From Echinostoma caproni (lineage: Eukaryota > Platyhelminthes > Trematoda > Plagiorchiida > Echinostomatidae), in the NCBI GenBank assembly GCA_900618425.1, contig UZAN01000179.1, positions 1 through 13,250 on the forward strand: a stretch of DNA of 13,250 nucleotides. The letters are read 5' to 3'. Below the pieces are notes generated by a model. The model ran no database searches. It was not told the origin of the DNA and worked only from the letters and a program-made list of their open reading frames with translations. Both the position numbers and the translations under genes were made by a program. This document shows, piece after piece, positions 1-7,174 of the stretch; positions within the stretch are counted from its first letter, which is position 1, and each line of letters starts with the position of its first letter.

Positions 1-32
1 GCGCTGATTGGCTGAAATCGGCTATCCGGAGT
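1..32 (-). promoter_or_regulatory. CCAAT-containing module at the left edge
   Basis: Read on the minus strand this edge contains ACTCCGGATAGCCGAT followed by CAGCCAATCAGCGC. Both blocks recur in the same order on the plus strand at 6379-6435 with 14/16 and 13/14 matching bases, separated there by extra sequence. The CCAAT box suggests a promoter pointing left out of the window. An 8-bp inverted pair (attggctg at 7-14, cagccaat at 54-61) also brackets this region. It could be viral terminal sequence, a host promoter or a dispersed repeat; the window ends too soon to decide. Confidence 0.35.
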
Positions 33-75
33 ACGCCCATTTACGTTTCTACCCAGCCAATAGGACAGGAGAGGA

Positions 76-1569
76 CTAGATAGAGATAAAACGACTGGAG
101 GAGAGGAGAGGAGTTTTAATGAAATTGATAAGCTTGATGGTACGTGTGTTTGGATGTGATAGCATGAGAGTGTGGGTCATTAAGCTGTTTTTGTGCATTT
201 TTGGATTTAATTTGGCTGTTCTTTGTGGTACTGTCCATAAGGTCATGTGGAATTTTGTCTCCATACGTACGTGTGCGTATAGTCTGTCTATGGTTTCTGT
301 GTCGTTGACTTGTTCTATTGGAATCCTCCGGAGAGTTTCCTTTGGCTGCGTCTGTGCTTTGTGCTACTGGTGGATAAGTTAGTGTGTTGGCGTCATATCT
401 CTGTATAGTTTGTTTCAGCCTTGGCCAGGGTGGCGATGAGAATTTGAATCTGTAATCCAATGTTTGTCCTTGTTGTAGTGTTTTGGTTTCGTCTAGTGCT
501 AGTAGTCCTTCGTCGTTCACTGTTGTCCAGTATGTGTTTGATGCGAGTTTAATTGCTTGTGATTTCATGTTATCATAGTTGATTGATGTGGCTGCTGTAA
601 TTTCCTTAGGATTCCTAGGTTGTCTTGCGATAAGTACGCGTACGGAGTTGTGTTGAGTGCGGGGACATCTTGTTGTGTAGTGCCGGTGAGACTGTGTTGT
701 GGAGGCACGAAATAACTAGGGCGAATATGACCAGTGTCGAAGTGGCAATAGTCAAAGGCATTTTGTATTGAACCATAAGGGTCTCTAAATGGTATGCCAT
801 CATCGTTGACAGCCCGAAACTCGAAAAATTGATAGGGTATGCATGTGACGTAGAATTGTGTAATTCCTGTGTCTGCAGGCTTGTATTGGGCGACTGTGAG
901 GTGTTGTTTTCTTGTGAGTGTGACCTCAAATTTGTAGTAGTGTATTTTGAATAAATCATTGGCGTGTTGGAGTGCTCCTGCGTTTGAGCTTCTTCCGCCC
1001 CCATCTTCGTCGAATTCAACATCAGCATCCATAGCAGGACGTTTGGCCATAGGAGGTTTTTGTAGGTGTTCTCTAGGGTCTAGCTTGACTTCTAGTTGTT
1101 GTGGTGGTTGTACCGGAAATGTGACTGGTGGCTGTTGAGGTGGTGCTGCTTGGTCCTTCTCTTTTACTCGAATGATGATCTGTTTTTGCTTCATGTGTTT
1201 ATATAACTGTTGGACGAAATATTGTCGTTCCTCTAGCGGAGGTATTTCATATCCGGCTTTGTTGTCTGTGTAAAAGTGGCTATAGCATCTTTTTGCTAGT
1301 CCTATGAACGTTAGTATGGGGTTTGCACTGTTTTCGCTCGCTTGAACCATTTGCCATATGAAGTAGACATCTTTCAGGGCTATCGGTGGTCTCGAGTATT
1401 GGAAGGTGTTTAGGATGTCGTTCATAGTCCTTCCTCGGGTTAGCCATACTGGCCCGTCACTGGCTACGAATACCTTTTTCCGTCCGCTATACCATATTTG
1501 TCGGATAAATTCCTCAAAGTTCAATTTGTCTTTCTCTTCTAGCTGGTTGTACCAATCCACTACCCGCAT
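76..1569 (-). pseudogene. VP: VP capsid protein, broken (copy A)
   Basis: This gene follows NS1 after about 38 nt and is read as the parvoviral capsid protein from its position, size (about 490 codons) and co-conservation with copy B. The ATG at 1569 is the first after an upstream in-frame TGA. The N-terminal 120 codons hold VYFIW and LEERQYFV, shared with copy B. A Pro/Gln-rich linker and an acidic, Gly-rich stretch follow. Then comes the conserved core (KIHYYKFEV...TRKQH.T.AQYKP, TTQQDVPALNTTPYAY). No HDxxY phospholipase A2 motif is visible. A 1-nt frameshift near 598-605 ends the first frame (stop at 565). The second frame runs to about 300-345. The reading then returns to the first frame, with RLYAHVRMETKFHM just upstream of and across 264, continuing to a stop at 76; the last ~40 codons may be out of the true gene. 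A deletion of roughly 100 nt relative to copy B seems to lie near 315. Confidence 0.75.
98..116. repeat. Polypurine tract (AGGAG repeats)
   Basis: A run of GGAGGAGAGGAGAGGAG, with a related purine stretch at 66-74. In the orientation of viral copy A it is a CT-rich tract at the very 3' end of the capsid gene, where a reading frame can pass through it without clear protein character. It probably marks the transition from viral coding to non-coding sequence. Confidence 0.5.
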
Positions 1570-1610
1570 GGTCGAATAGAATACTGATCATGGTAGTAAA
1601 AATACCTCTA

Positions 1611-1616
1611 TTTATT
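1611..1616 (-). terminator. AATAAA at the NS1 stop (copy A)
   Basis: The last two NS1 codons before the TAG read AATAAA, a polyadenylation hexamer. Copy B has the same hexamer at the same place (3378-3383), followed by a similar T-rich linker before the VP start. This could be a proximal poly(A) signal ending an NS1-only transcript, or simply the conserved Asn-Lys codons. Confidence 0.35.
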
Positions 1617-2029
1617 ATGATACCATTGTAAATACCATGCCTCAAACTGGCATGCACACATCATACATGGAGGCTCGGGAAGAAGAGCCGAACGTATAGA
1701 TACTGTAAAATAGGAATAATAACATCTGGCTTTTATTACTTTGGCGTCTTCAGCTTGTAGGTATTGGCAGATGTCGGTATTCGTTGATATGAGCACCGGT
1801 AGTCTTTTTAGTCTTGCGTCCGGTTGGTGTTTCACATGTATGTCGAACTGTCTCCCTCCTAGTAACTCCTTGAAGTCGTTGACGGTGAGTGGAGTTATCT
1901 TTGGTTCTTCGATGAGTGCGACTCCTTTGTTTAGGAGATTCATTAGGTAGAACTGGGAGTGATCTCCACTTCTTTGTACCGTTCCGTAGATGTAATTTTC
2001 CGTTAGGAGGTTTAACATCAATGATTTTC

Positions 2030-2067
2030 CTATAAGGGAGTGAGATGAGAGGAGTATTACAATTTAT
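2030..2067 (-). other. 38-nt intron-like segment splitting the NS1 P-loop
   Basis: The two halves of the Walker A loop (GQTTT at 2083-2069 and GKS at 2030-2022) are separated by 38 extra nucleotides. These contain stops and account for the frame change between the two parts of NS1. The 3' end of the segment is CT-rich (CTCATCTCACTCCCTTATAG), like a splice acceptor. The 5' end starts AT (or GA), not GT; the nearest GT lies a few bases inside and would give the wrong phase. It is either an intron with a decayed or non-canonical donor, or a small insertion. Confidence 0.35.
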
Positions 2068-2918
2068 CTGTGGTAGTTTGTCCTTGAGTGAATATTGCGT
2101 TAATCCGTTGTTCCTTCTTGTTCATGATGTTAGTCACATGAGTTAGGAACTGATTCTTGTTGATATTGTTGACTTGCAGTAATCGGTCGAGCCATGTACA
2201 CCCGTCTGTTGTACTGTTGGGTTTGTGACATGTTCTGTTATGGTTGTTTCTTCCAATGTATTCATCTAAACAGGTTGTTTCCTGCTCCTTTAGTAGTTTT
2301 TCTACGTAGGCCTCACATGCTAGTTCCGCTGTTTCTTTCCATGATGGTCCGTGTTCGGCGTATAAGTTCAAGCGGTCATCATAGCTGAGGGCGTCCTTCA
2401 ATTCGGCTAATGTGCGGGCGTCGTACGTTTCTACCAGCTCCTTAATGAGGTCCACACGTGCTTTCCTCTTTAAGTTGCTAAATTTTTGGCCTTGTGCTCG
2501 ATCGTTTCGTAGGAGCGTTGAACAATCTTACTCCGCTCGTGTTGTTGAGCGAGCGTCATGTGCGAGATGTTGTAGGTCCTGGCCAATGACAAAAATATTA
2601 GATCGGTTATGTCTGATGAGGTAGGCTGCAAACTTCTCCCAGTTGATGACCGGTTGGCAGGTGGACAAGATAGACATGTTATTGGTATTCAGGTAGCCAG
2701 CCTGGATGATTCGGGTGATCGTTCGCCGTTTATTGTTTAGATGACATTTGAACACGAAATGATAGTGATCTCCGTGATCGGCCCACAATCAGTTGGTACG
2801 GCTCTTATAGCTGAAGTTGGGCGATTGTCCTCTATAGATAAAGGTCCAAAGCTTTTCTGGACCGTTGTGCTCCTCGGTTGTTGTTGAGGATGCGTCATCC
2901 TCCGGAAATAAACTTTTC

Positions 2919-2953
2919 CTATACAAAGGTCAGTAGACAACGGATATACTTAC
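2919..2953 (-). other. Candidate 35-nt intron-like segment in NS1
   Basis: On the minus strand the segment begins GTAAGT (2953-2948), a textbook splice donor, and ends CTTTGTATAG (AG at 2920-2919) after a CTGAC branchpoint-like motif. It contains the first in-frame stop of NS1 (TGA 2932-2930). Removing exactly 35 nt would leave the downstream frame off by one, so an extra indel must also be assumed. The length is very small for most animals, but micro-introns of this size exist in some flatworms. It may be chance. Confidence 0.25.
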
Positions 2954-3151
2954 CCCGGGTAGTCTGTTCTCGGTATTAGTATACCACCGAGGGGCGTGTT
3001 GTTTACGCGGTGTTTCTGGTGGTGTTTGTGTCCATCCCTGTTCGAACGCGTTAGCAATGCGTTCGTCCATCCATTGGGAAGATTGTGGTAGTCCGTCATC
3101 GTCAAACAGGTCTGGACTTGGAATATTGGGTTGTATGACGATTGTGTGGTG

Positions 3152-3163
3152 TTGCCATGGCAA
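3152..3163. repeat. 12-bp palindrome at the junction of the two viral copies
   Basis: TTGCCATGGCAA is a perfect palindrome. Copy A NS1 runs leftward from here on the minus strand, and the homology of copy B NS1 starts at 3162 on the plus strand (residues KHQP). The join between two inverted genomes therefore falls exactly on the palindrome, consistent with a fold-back or microhomology-mediated join. Confidence 0.7.
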
Positions 3164-3386
3164 ACATCAACCAAACGCACGACTCAGAAGATTACCAATG
3201 CTCATATCCATCAACACCGAAATATGCCAGTATTTACAGTCTGAAGACGCGAAGGTGACCAAAGCCAGATTTCATTATTATCATTTTACTGTACCCATCC
3301 CATCTCCACAACTGCCCGAACCACCTTGTATGATGTGTGCATGCCACTTTAAGCCATGGTATGTAAATTGGTTTTATAATAAATAA
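3162..3386 (+). pseudogene. NS1: NS1 C-terminal fragment (copy B)
   Basis: 74 codons plus stop matching the end of copy A NS1 without a gap. The KHQPNARLRRLP segment, the sensor-1 motif LISINTEI, the DAKVTKAR segment and the Cys-rich LPEPPCMMCACHF are all kept. By eye about 51 of 74 residues are identical to copy A, and many changes are conservative (D/E, K/R, V/M). The reading frame is open upstream to 3057, but that part is antisense to copy A NS1 and is not viral protein. The fragment lacks the HUH, Walker A and Walker B motifs and cannot be functional. Confidence 0.85.
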
Positions 3387-3387
3387 A
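3378..3387 (+). terminator. Overlapping AATAAA hexamers at the NS1 stop (copy B)
   Basis: Two overlapping hexamers, at 3378-3383 and 3382-3387, span the last two NS1 codons and the TAA. They lie 12-15 nt before the first VP ATG. The counterpart in copy A is at 1611-1616. Confidence 0.35.
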
Positions 3388-3398
3388 CATATTTTTCC

Positions 3399-4809
3399 AT
3401 GTCACCTCAGTCTGCTCTTGAAACCTCCCAGGGAATGTTGCGCGACCTTACGGACTGGTGTAGCTGCTTATCCGAACCCGAACGCATAAGCTTTGAAAAA
3501 TTCTATCGGGAATTTTGGTGGGACCGAGTACGACGCCGATTTATTCGAAATCCTCTACCACCAGCACTACTATCACAACCCTTTACTGACTTATTAGGAA
3601 CGTCATGGTTACCACAAATCATGAACAGACTGCAACACGTATACTTCATATGGACCACGGTACAGCAAGCAAACAATCCAGATCCACATACCTTGTTCCT
3701 ACACCTCGCAAATGACTGCCACTATCATTACTGTAACCCTCGAACGGGATCCCCTAGAGCCGACCTACCGGACCTAGAAGAGCGACAATACTTTGTCTAA
3801 TAACTATCTAAAGCAAAGAAACAACCACTCATCCCCAGACCGACAGTTACACCGATACCGGGAACACGTGTCGAATTACGCCCGACAGACCCCAAAATCG
3901 TTCTCGACACTGGATCCAAACTACAAATGCCACAACCACAAAACCGTCCACTTATGAAGGCAGACACGACAGCTGACGAAGATCATCCTACTACTGCTAA
4001 CGCTTCTGCTCTCATGCACGCACACAAACTGTTTCGCATCCATTATTACAAACTGGACGTCAATTTTACACGCAAACAACACATCACTATCGCTCAATAC
4101 AAACCACAGAATCCGCTACCACCCAATTCTACGTTATTTGCATCCCGTATCAGTTATTCGAGTTTTGGGCCATCAGTCAGGTTGGTACCAATTACAGAGA
4201 ACCATACAGCAGCCTCGCAGGGACCTTCGACTACTGCCAATGTAATCACGGGAACATACGCTTTAGCCATTTCGTTCCTCTGCAGCATTCTCTACAAGGC
4301 ACTACACAACAAGATGTACCCGCACTCAACACAACACCCTACGCCTACTTCAGCCAAGACAGTCTCGGTATCTTGAGCAAAGTCACTGCACTCAGTGCAA
4401 TAGATGCAACTACCATGGTCAACCAACAACTAAGGCTGCCGTCTAGTGCATACTGGACTAATTCATCAAACGAAGGTCTCCTTGCACTGGACGAAACAAA
4501 AACATTTCACCAAAATGAGACACTGGAATACAACTTTAAATTTTCTTATCCACCAATACTCAAATTGCAATGTCCAAGATGGTCATCAACCGCATTCACT
4601 TCCACTGGCAACTTCCGACGACGCTCAATACGGACAATTCAGCAAAGGATTCCAATACACCTTCCTCCCTAACCAAGGAACAAACACAACTGCCAACCAC
4701 GCATAAATCTCACAACACGATTTACCATTCCCATTCATCTATATTGCATGAATTGAACAAGTTAATGACAGAAACTGTTGCTCGACTATACGCACATATT
4801 CTCATGTAA
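3399..4809 (+). pseudogene. VP: VP capsid protein, broken (copy B)
   Basis: Collinear with VP of copy A. The first ATG is at 3399; the ATG at 3435 aligns with the start of copy A VP. The N-terminal block is poorly conserved apart from VYFIW and LEERQYFV. A tandem TAA TAA at 3798-3803 interrupts it, after which the same frame stays open through the conserved core (RIHYYKLDV, FTRKQHITIAQYKP at about 4037-4110). The frame shifts near 4125-4140. The second frame carries the later core and EGLLALDETKTF (about 4470-4505). It shifts again between about 4565 and 4620 back to the first frame, which has QYGQFSKGF, a TAA at 4704-4706, the strand-like LPFPFIYIA and a TGA at 4749-4751. A last shift near 4760 leads to RLYAHILM and a stop at 4809. 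At least six lesions. Confidence 0.75.
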
Positions 4810-4983
4810 ACAAACCAATCAGCCAAATCCTTCAATGTCTCTAACCAACGATTGCGATTTTCCTGTGGTCCTGTGAGCCTAACGCGACCTATATGACCGA
4901 GTTTGCCGGTTGATGTTTCCTTACCCTTGTATTGGGTCTTATTTTGTTTCCTCTTTGGCTTTGTTCCACGCGCCAGATGCCTC

Positions 4984-4989
4984 AATAAA
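4984..4989 (+). terminator. AATAAA downstream of copy B VP
   Basis: A single AATAAA about 175 nt after the end of recognisable VP similarity, in a T-rich region. It could be the distal viral poly(A) signal or a chance hexamer. Confidence 0.2.
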
Positions 4990-5036
4990 CATCACTTGCC
5001 GTGGCAACCTGTTTGATGATAAAATATATGTGCGAC

Positions 5037-5050
5037 CGGGCGCACGCCCG
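5037..5050. repeat. GC-rich hairpin CGGGCG-CA-CGCCCG
   Basis: A perfect 6-bp GC stem with a 2-nt loop, set in GCGACCGGGCGCACGCCCGACTTGGTC. GC-rich hairpins next to GACC/GGTC-type bases recall parvoviral terminal repeats, and it lies about 200 bp beyond the 3' end of copy B. No matching sequence is seen at the left edge of copy A, so a viral origin is only a possibility. Confidence 0.3.
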
Positions 5051-5167
5051 ACTTGGTCTTTCTTCTGCATTTGTATCTGGTATAGGATGGGAAATGTTTT
5101 TTTCCAAATTATGTTATTTTGGCAGATAACATATGACGAGAGTTTCATTTTTGTATTGTGCCGGCGA

Positions 5168-5183
5168 GGGGGGGGGGAGGGGG
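5168..5183 (+). repeat. G-run (10 G, A, 5 G)
   Basis: Ten Gs, one A and five more Gs. It has intramolecular or intermolecular G-quadruplex potential and is a likely site of slippage or sequencing-length error. Confidence 0.6.
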
Positions 5184-5289
5184 CTCGATATCTGGAAGGT
5201 TACTCTGGCCAAACATGCCTAGACAGACAGTTAACACGCAAATTAGTGGATTCCGTATGCTTTTCTAAGTTGAGCAGGCGAACCAGACC

Positions 5290-5334
5290 AAAGTGCAGTG
5301 CAGTCAGTTTGGCCTCGTAGTTCAACTGCACTTT
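5290..5334. repeat. 10-bp inverted repeat
   Basis: AAAGTGCAGT (5290-5299) and ACTGCACTTT (5325-5334) are perfect complements around a 25-nt loop. The stem is too short for a microRNA precursor. No function is assigned. Confidence 0.45.
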
Positions 5335-5453
5335 TCCAATCCCATCAAGGCTGCTAGTCTTTTGCAGTGCACCCGAGAACCGGATACTCATTCGATCGCA
5401 TTGATGATATTCGCTAATGGATGGTTCGCATCTGCGTGCTTAACTGGCTGGCT

Positions 5454-5469
5454 GACTGGTTGACCAGTC
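5454..5469. repeat. 7-bp inverted repeat GACTGGT-TG-ACCAGTC
   Basis: A perfect small hairpin next to CTGGCTGGCTGACTGG-type simple sequence. Part of it recurs at 5741-5751. Confidence 0.4.
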
Positions 5470-6378
5470 GGTCATTGGTTGTTAATGTGCCACGTCTAAA
5501 AGCACTTGATACCAATCAATAGACGACGCATTGTGTAGTATTGTGTGACTTATGTACCAGGATATGCCATTAGAACACTGTTTTTTTTGGTCAACATCAA
5601 TTGCTTTCCGACGCGGTGAAGCTTCGTGTCTCTCGCATTGCGAGTGGGCACACTTGTGCATACCCAATCGATGGTATTTCCCCCACTAGCGGATCAGATT
5701 GTTCAACCGCAGAATTGCGCGTTTAGTGTTACGATGGCTCGTTGACCAGTCTAGTTTTATTGATCGGGATCACTAGTGAACCTGGTAGCGGTTTTTGAAC
5801 TGTGTTGTGTATAATATTGAGGAGAAGGCTTGTCCTGAATGATAGTATTTATTGCGACGTTTCAGTTGAATGAGTTGATCGAATCTTTATTCGCTTCAAA
5901 GATCAGATGTTCTCCTTCGTCCATCTATAGGTATATTATAGAAGAGGGTAACGTGGAAAATAGAATTACAGAGAACCAAAAAGTAAGAACAAGACATTTA
6001 CGTGTGTGTTGGTTTGTTGTTTCCAAGAAGCACAAAATTTTAACAGACAGATCGTGCAGCATTCACTGAATGCTCTATTCAGCCATGTCTTTTTAGCGTC
6101 TTTGATCATCGGCAATCCCCATCCCAAAAGGTGAGCTACACTAACCGAAGCCAATACTGAGACGAACTTCTTCAAATCCCCATGCCAGGTGTAACCGCCT
6201 CGACCCTTCTTCGTGTCATCTTCCGTCTTGACTTACGACCGAGGGACAGAAAGAGAGAACACGATTGGTGGCAACAGTCAAAGCATAGTCTATGATCATG
6301 ATGGGGTTCGTAAATAAATAAGGGTAAATTGGGCATAGGAGAACTGCATAGTCACACCGTACAGATTGAGCCACTTAC

Positions 6379-6456
6379 ACTCCGAATAGCCAATCGAACA
6401 ACCGGTGTCTGATTCGTTCTACAGTCAATCAGCGCGGACTCGACTGGCTTTATATG
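6379..6456 (+). promoter_or_regulatory. CCAAT/TATA promoter-like cluster
   Basis: The order is ACTCCGAATAGCCAAT (6379-6394), CAGTCAATCAGCGC (6422-6435) and TTTATATG (6449-6456). That is a CCAAT box, a second CAAT-type box and a TATA-like element in normal promoter spacing and orientation. The first two blocks recur inverted at 1-32. Downstream, the first ATG (6471) is followed at once by a stop, a short frame starts at 6575, and a longer ORF starts at 6592. This could be a host promoter or a dispersed-repeat promoter. Confidence 0.35.
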
Positions 6457-6591
6457 TCGTCAGTGTGCTTATGGCGTGAGACAGATCCGTAAGGAGCTTG
6501 ACGAATTCTGCGAGCTCCGGCCTAACGCTTTGAGCATTTCCTAGACTGCGCAAAGGGGCGTGAAGAGGAAGATAATGGGCAGGCATACACG

Positions 6592-6978
6592 ATGCGTGAT
6601 CGGAGGCGGTTTACAGTGATTACTTCTTTTATTGCTCTGCTAAGGGTGTGTCTCAAATTAGCTCCTTTAAACACAACCTGTTCGTTCAGTACGACATTTC
6701 TGACAGGCGTGTTAAACCGTGTTTTTGACATGCGTTATCCTGTGATAACTTCTTTCCTTCAACATGACATAATATCAACTCGTTTTCTTAAACGTCTTCT
6801 TGGTGAAATAGGACGTGCATTTAAATTTGTTAGGAGGACTCAACTGTTCTCGGTTTCCTTTGGATCATCAAATGGTACTACCGACCTAATCTCATTAGTA
6901 CCAGATCAAATTTTCTCTATCCAACGTCTGTTTAGAATCAATTTCTCTTCCCGTTCTGAACAACACGCTCAGTTCTGA
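6592..6978 (+). CDS. Unrecognised ORF downstream of the promoter-like cluster
   Basis: A 128-codon frame starting at an ATG about 135 nt after the TATA-like element at 6449. The predicted product is basic and rich in Phe, Arg and Leu, with VITSF twice (near codons 9 and 51). I recognise no family, signal peptide or clear membrane segment. An overlapping minus-strand frame (6731-6522) is equally anonymous, so coding status is uncertain. It is listed only because of its length and the promoter-like sequence upstream; it could equally be a chance ORF in AT-rich DNA. Confidence 0.2.
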   Translation: MRDRRRFTVITSFIALLRVCLKLAPLNTTCSFSTTFLTGVLNRVFDMRYPVITSFLQHDIISTRFLKRLLGEIGRAFKFVRRTQLFSVSFGSSNGTTDLISLVPDQIFSIQRLFRINFSSRSEQHAQF

Positions 6979-7174
6979 TCGGAAGTGCAGTTGAAACGTC
7001 ATGTTGGTACAATCATTCGCATCTCATTGGAACGGTAGCAGCGGTGTCGCTGACGTGCTTTGGACTACAAGATTCGAGATCTGAACTCCACCGCTGTCCT
7101 CCAACTTCGGTGATGAGTTGTTTCGATGTCACCCGATTCGGTATCACCACTGTGCTTTTGGGGACCTGTTTTGA

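Larger units (their letters stand above)
76..3163 (-). mobile_element. Endogenous parvovirus-like element, copy A
   Basis: About 3.1 kb on the minus strand carrying NS1 (3163 to 1608) and then VP (1569 to 76), the standard parvovirus order. The NS1 half shows an HUH nickase motif and SF3 helicase motifs in the expected order. Both genes carry stops and frameshifts, so this is a non-functional fossil in a host chromosome. The NS1 5' end is cut at the junction with copy B (3152-3163). The VP 3' end fades out near 76-120. No certain inverted terminal repeat or target-site duplication is visible. The lack of a phospholipase A2 domain in VP and the compact layout suggest a Hamaparvovirinae-like relative (inference). 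Confidence 0.85.
1608..3163 (-). pseudogene. NS1: NS1 replication initiator/helicase, broken (copy A)
   Basis: Parvoviral NS1 nicks and unwinds the viral origin in the nucleus. Frame 3163-2057 carries the N-terminal region and an HUH motif DHGDHYHFVF at about 2779-2750, with a tyrosine-containing helix (FAAYLIRHNR) downstream. It then has GQTTT, the first half of the P-loop, at 2083-2069. The second half, GKS (2030-2022), is in a different frame, which runs on to 1608. That frame has the Walker B-like ALIEEP (about 1919-1902), KELLGG...FDIHVKHQ (about 1871-1824) and the sensor-1 motif RLPVLISTN, all diagnostic of parvoviral SF3 helicases. The C-terminus is Cys-rich (CMMCAC). Breaks: TGA 2932-2930, TGA 2791-2789, TAA 2530-2528, and TAA 2059-2057 with a frame change. 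No clear start codon: the frame is cut upstream by the junction, and the first ATG in it is at 3070-3068. About 500 codons survive. Confidence 0.88.
3162..4840 (+). mobile_element. Endogenous parvovirus-like element, copy B
   Basis: A 5'-truncated relative of copy A in opposite orientation, holding the NS1 tail (3162-3386) and VP (3399-4809). Homology to copy A begins abruptly at 3162, inside the helicase domain, so the nickase and P-loop parts are missing. Similarity fades after about 4808-4840 (a weak match around AGCCAAAT). Protein divergence from copy A is too large and too conservative in type to be drift after one integration, so copy B probably descends from a different virus of the same group. 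Confidence 0.8.
4841..6378. other. Non-coding stretch right of the viral elements
   Basis: No convincing gene. Open frames here are short, overlap on both strands and lack recognisable motifs. The stretch holds the GC hairpin at 5037, the G-run at 5168 and inverted repeats at 5290-5334 and 5454-5469. The 11-mer GTTGACCAGTC occurs at 5459-5469 and again at 5741-5751. Confidence 0.5.

Noticed and set aside
119..382. Plus-strand ORF of 87 codons with an ATG
   Set aside because: It is antisense to the tail of copy A VP and has no recognisable features; the minus strand carries the conserved protein.
2018..2062. A P-loop reading wholly within the second NS1 frame (ILLSSHSLIGKS)
   Set aside because: It lacks the first glycine of GxxxxGK[ST], and the proper first half lies upstream in the other frame, so this reading is probably fortuitous.
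2611..2630. Hammerhead-like CTGATGAG
   Set aside because: It is within NS1 coding sequence and there is no matching GAAA arm or stem structure nearby.
3057..3161. Upstream extension of the copy B NS1 frame
   Set aside because: These codons are antisense to copy A NS1 and only fused by the inversion; homology to NS1 starts at 3162.
76..4840. Retrovirus or retrotransposon origin for the left region
   Set aside because: No reverse transcriptase, protease or integrase motifs and no long terminal repeats; the HUH and SF3 helicase motifs point to a parvovirus.
4722..4985. Minus-strand ORF of 87 codons overlapping the end of copy B
   Set aside because: Its 3' half is antisense to the conserved VP tail and the rest is anonymous, basic sequence.
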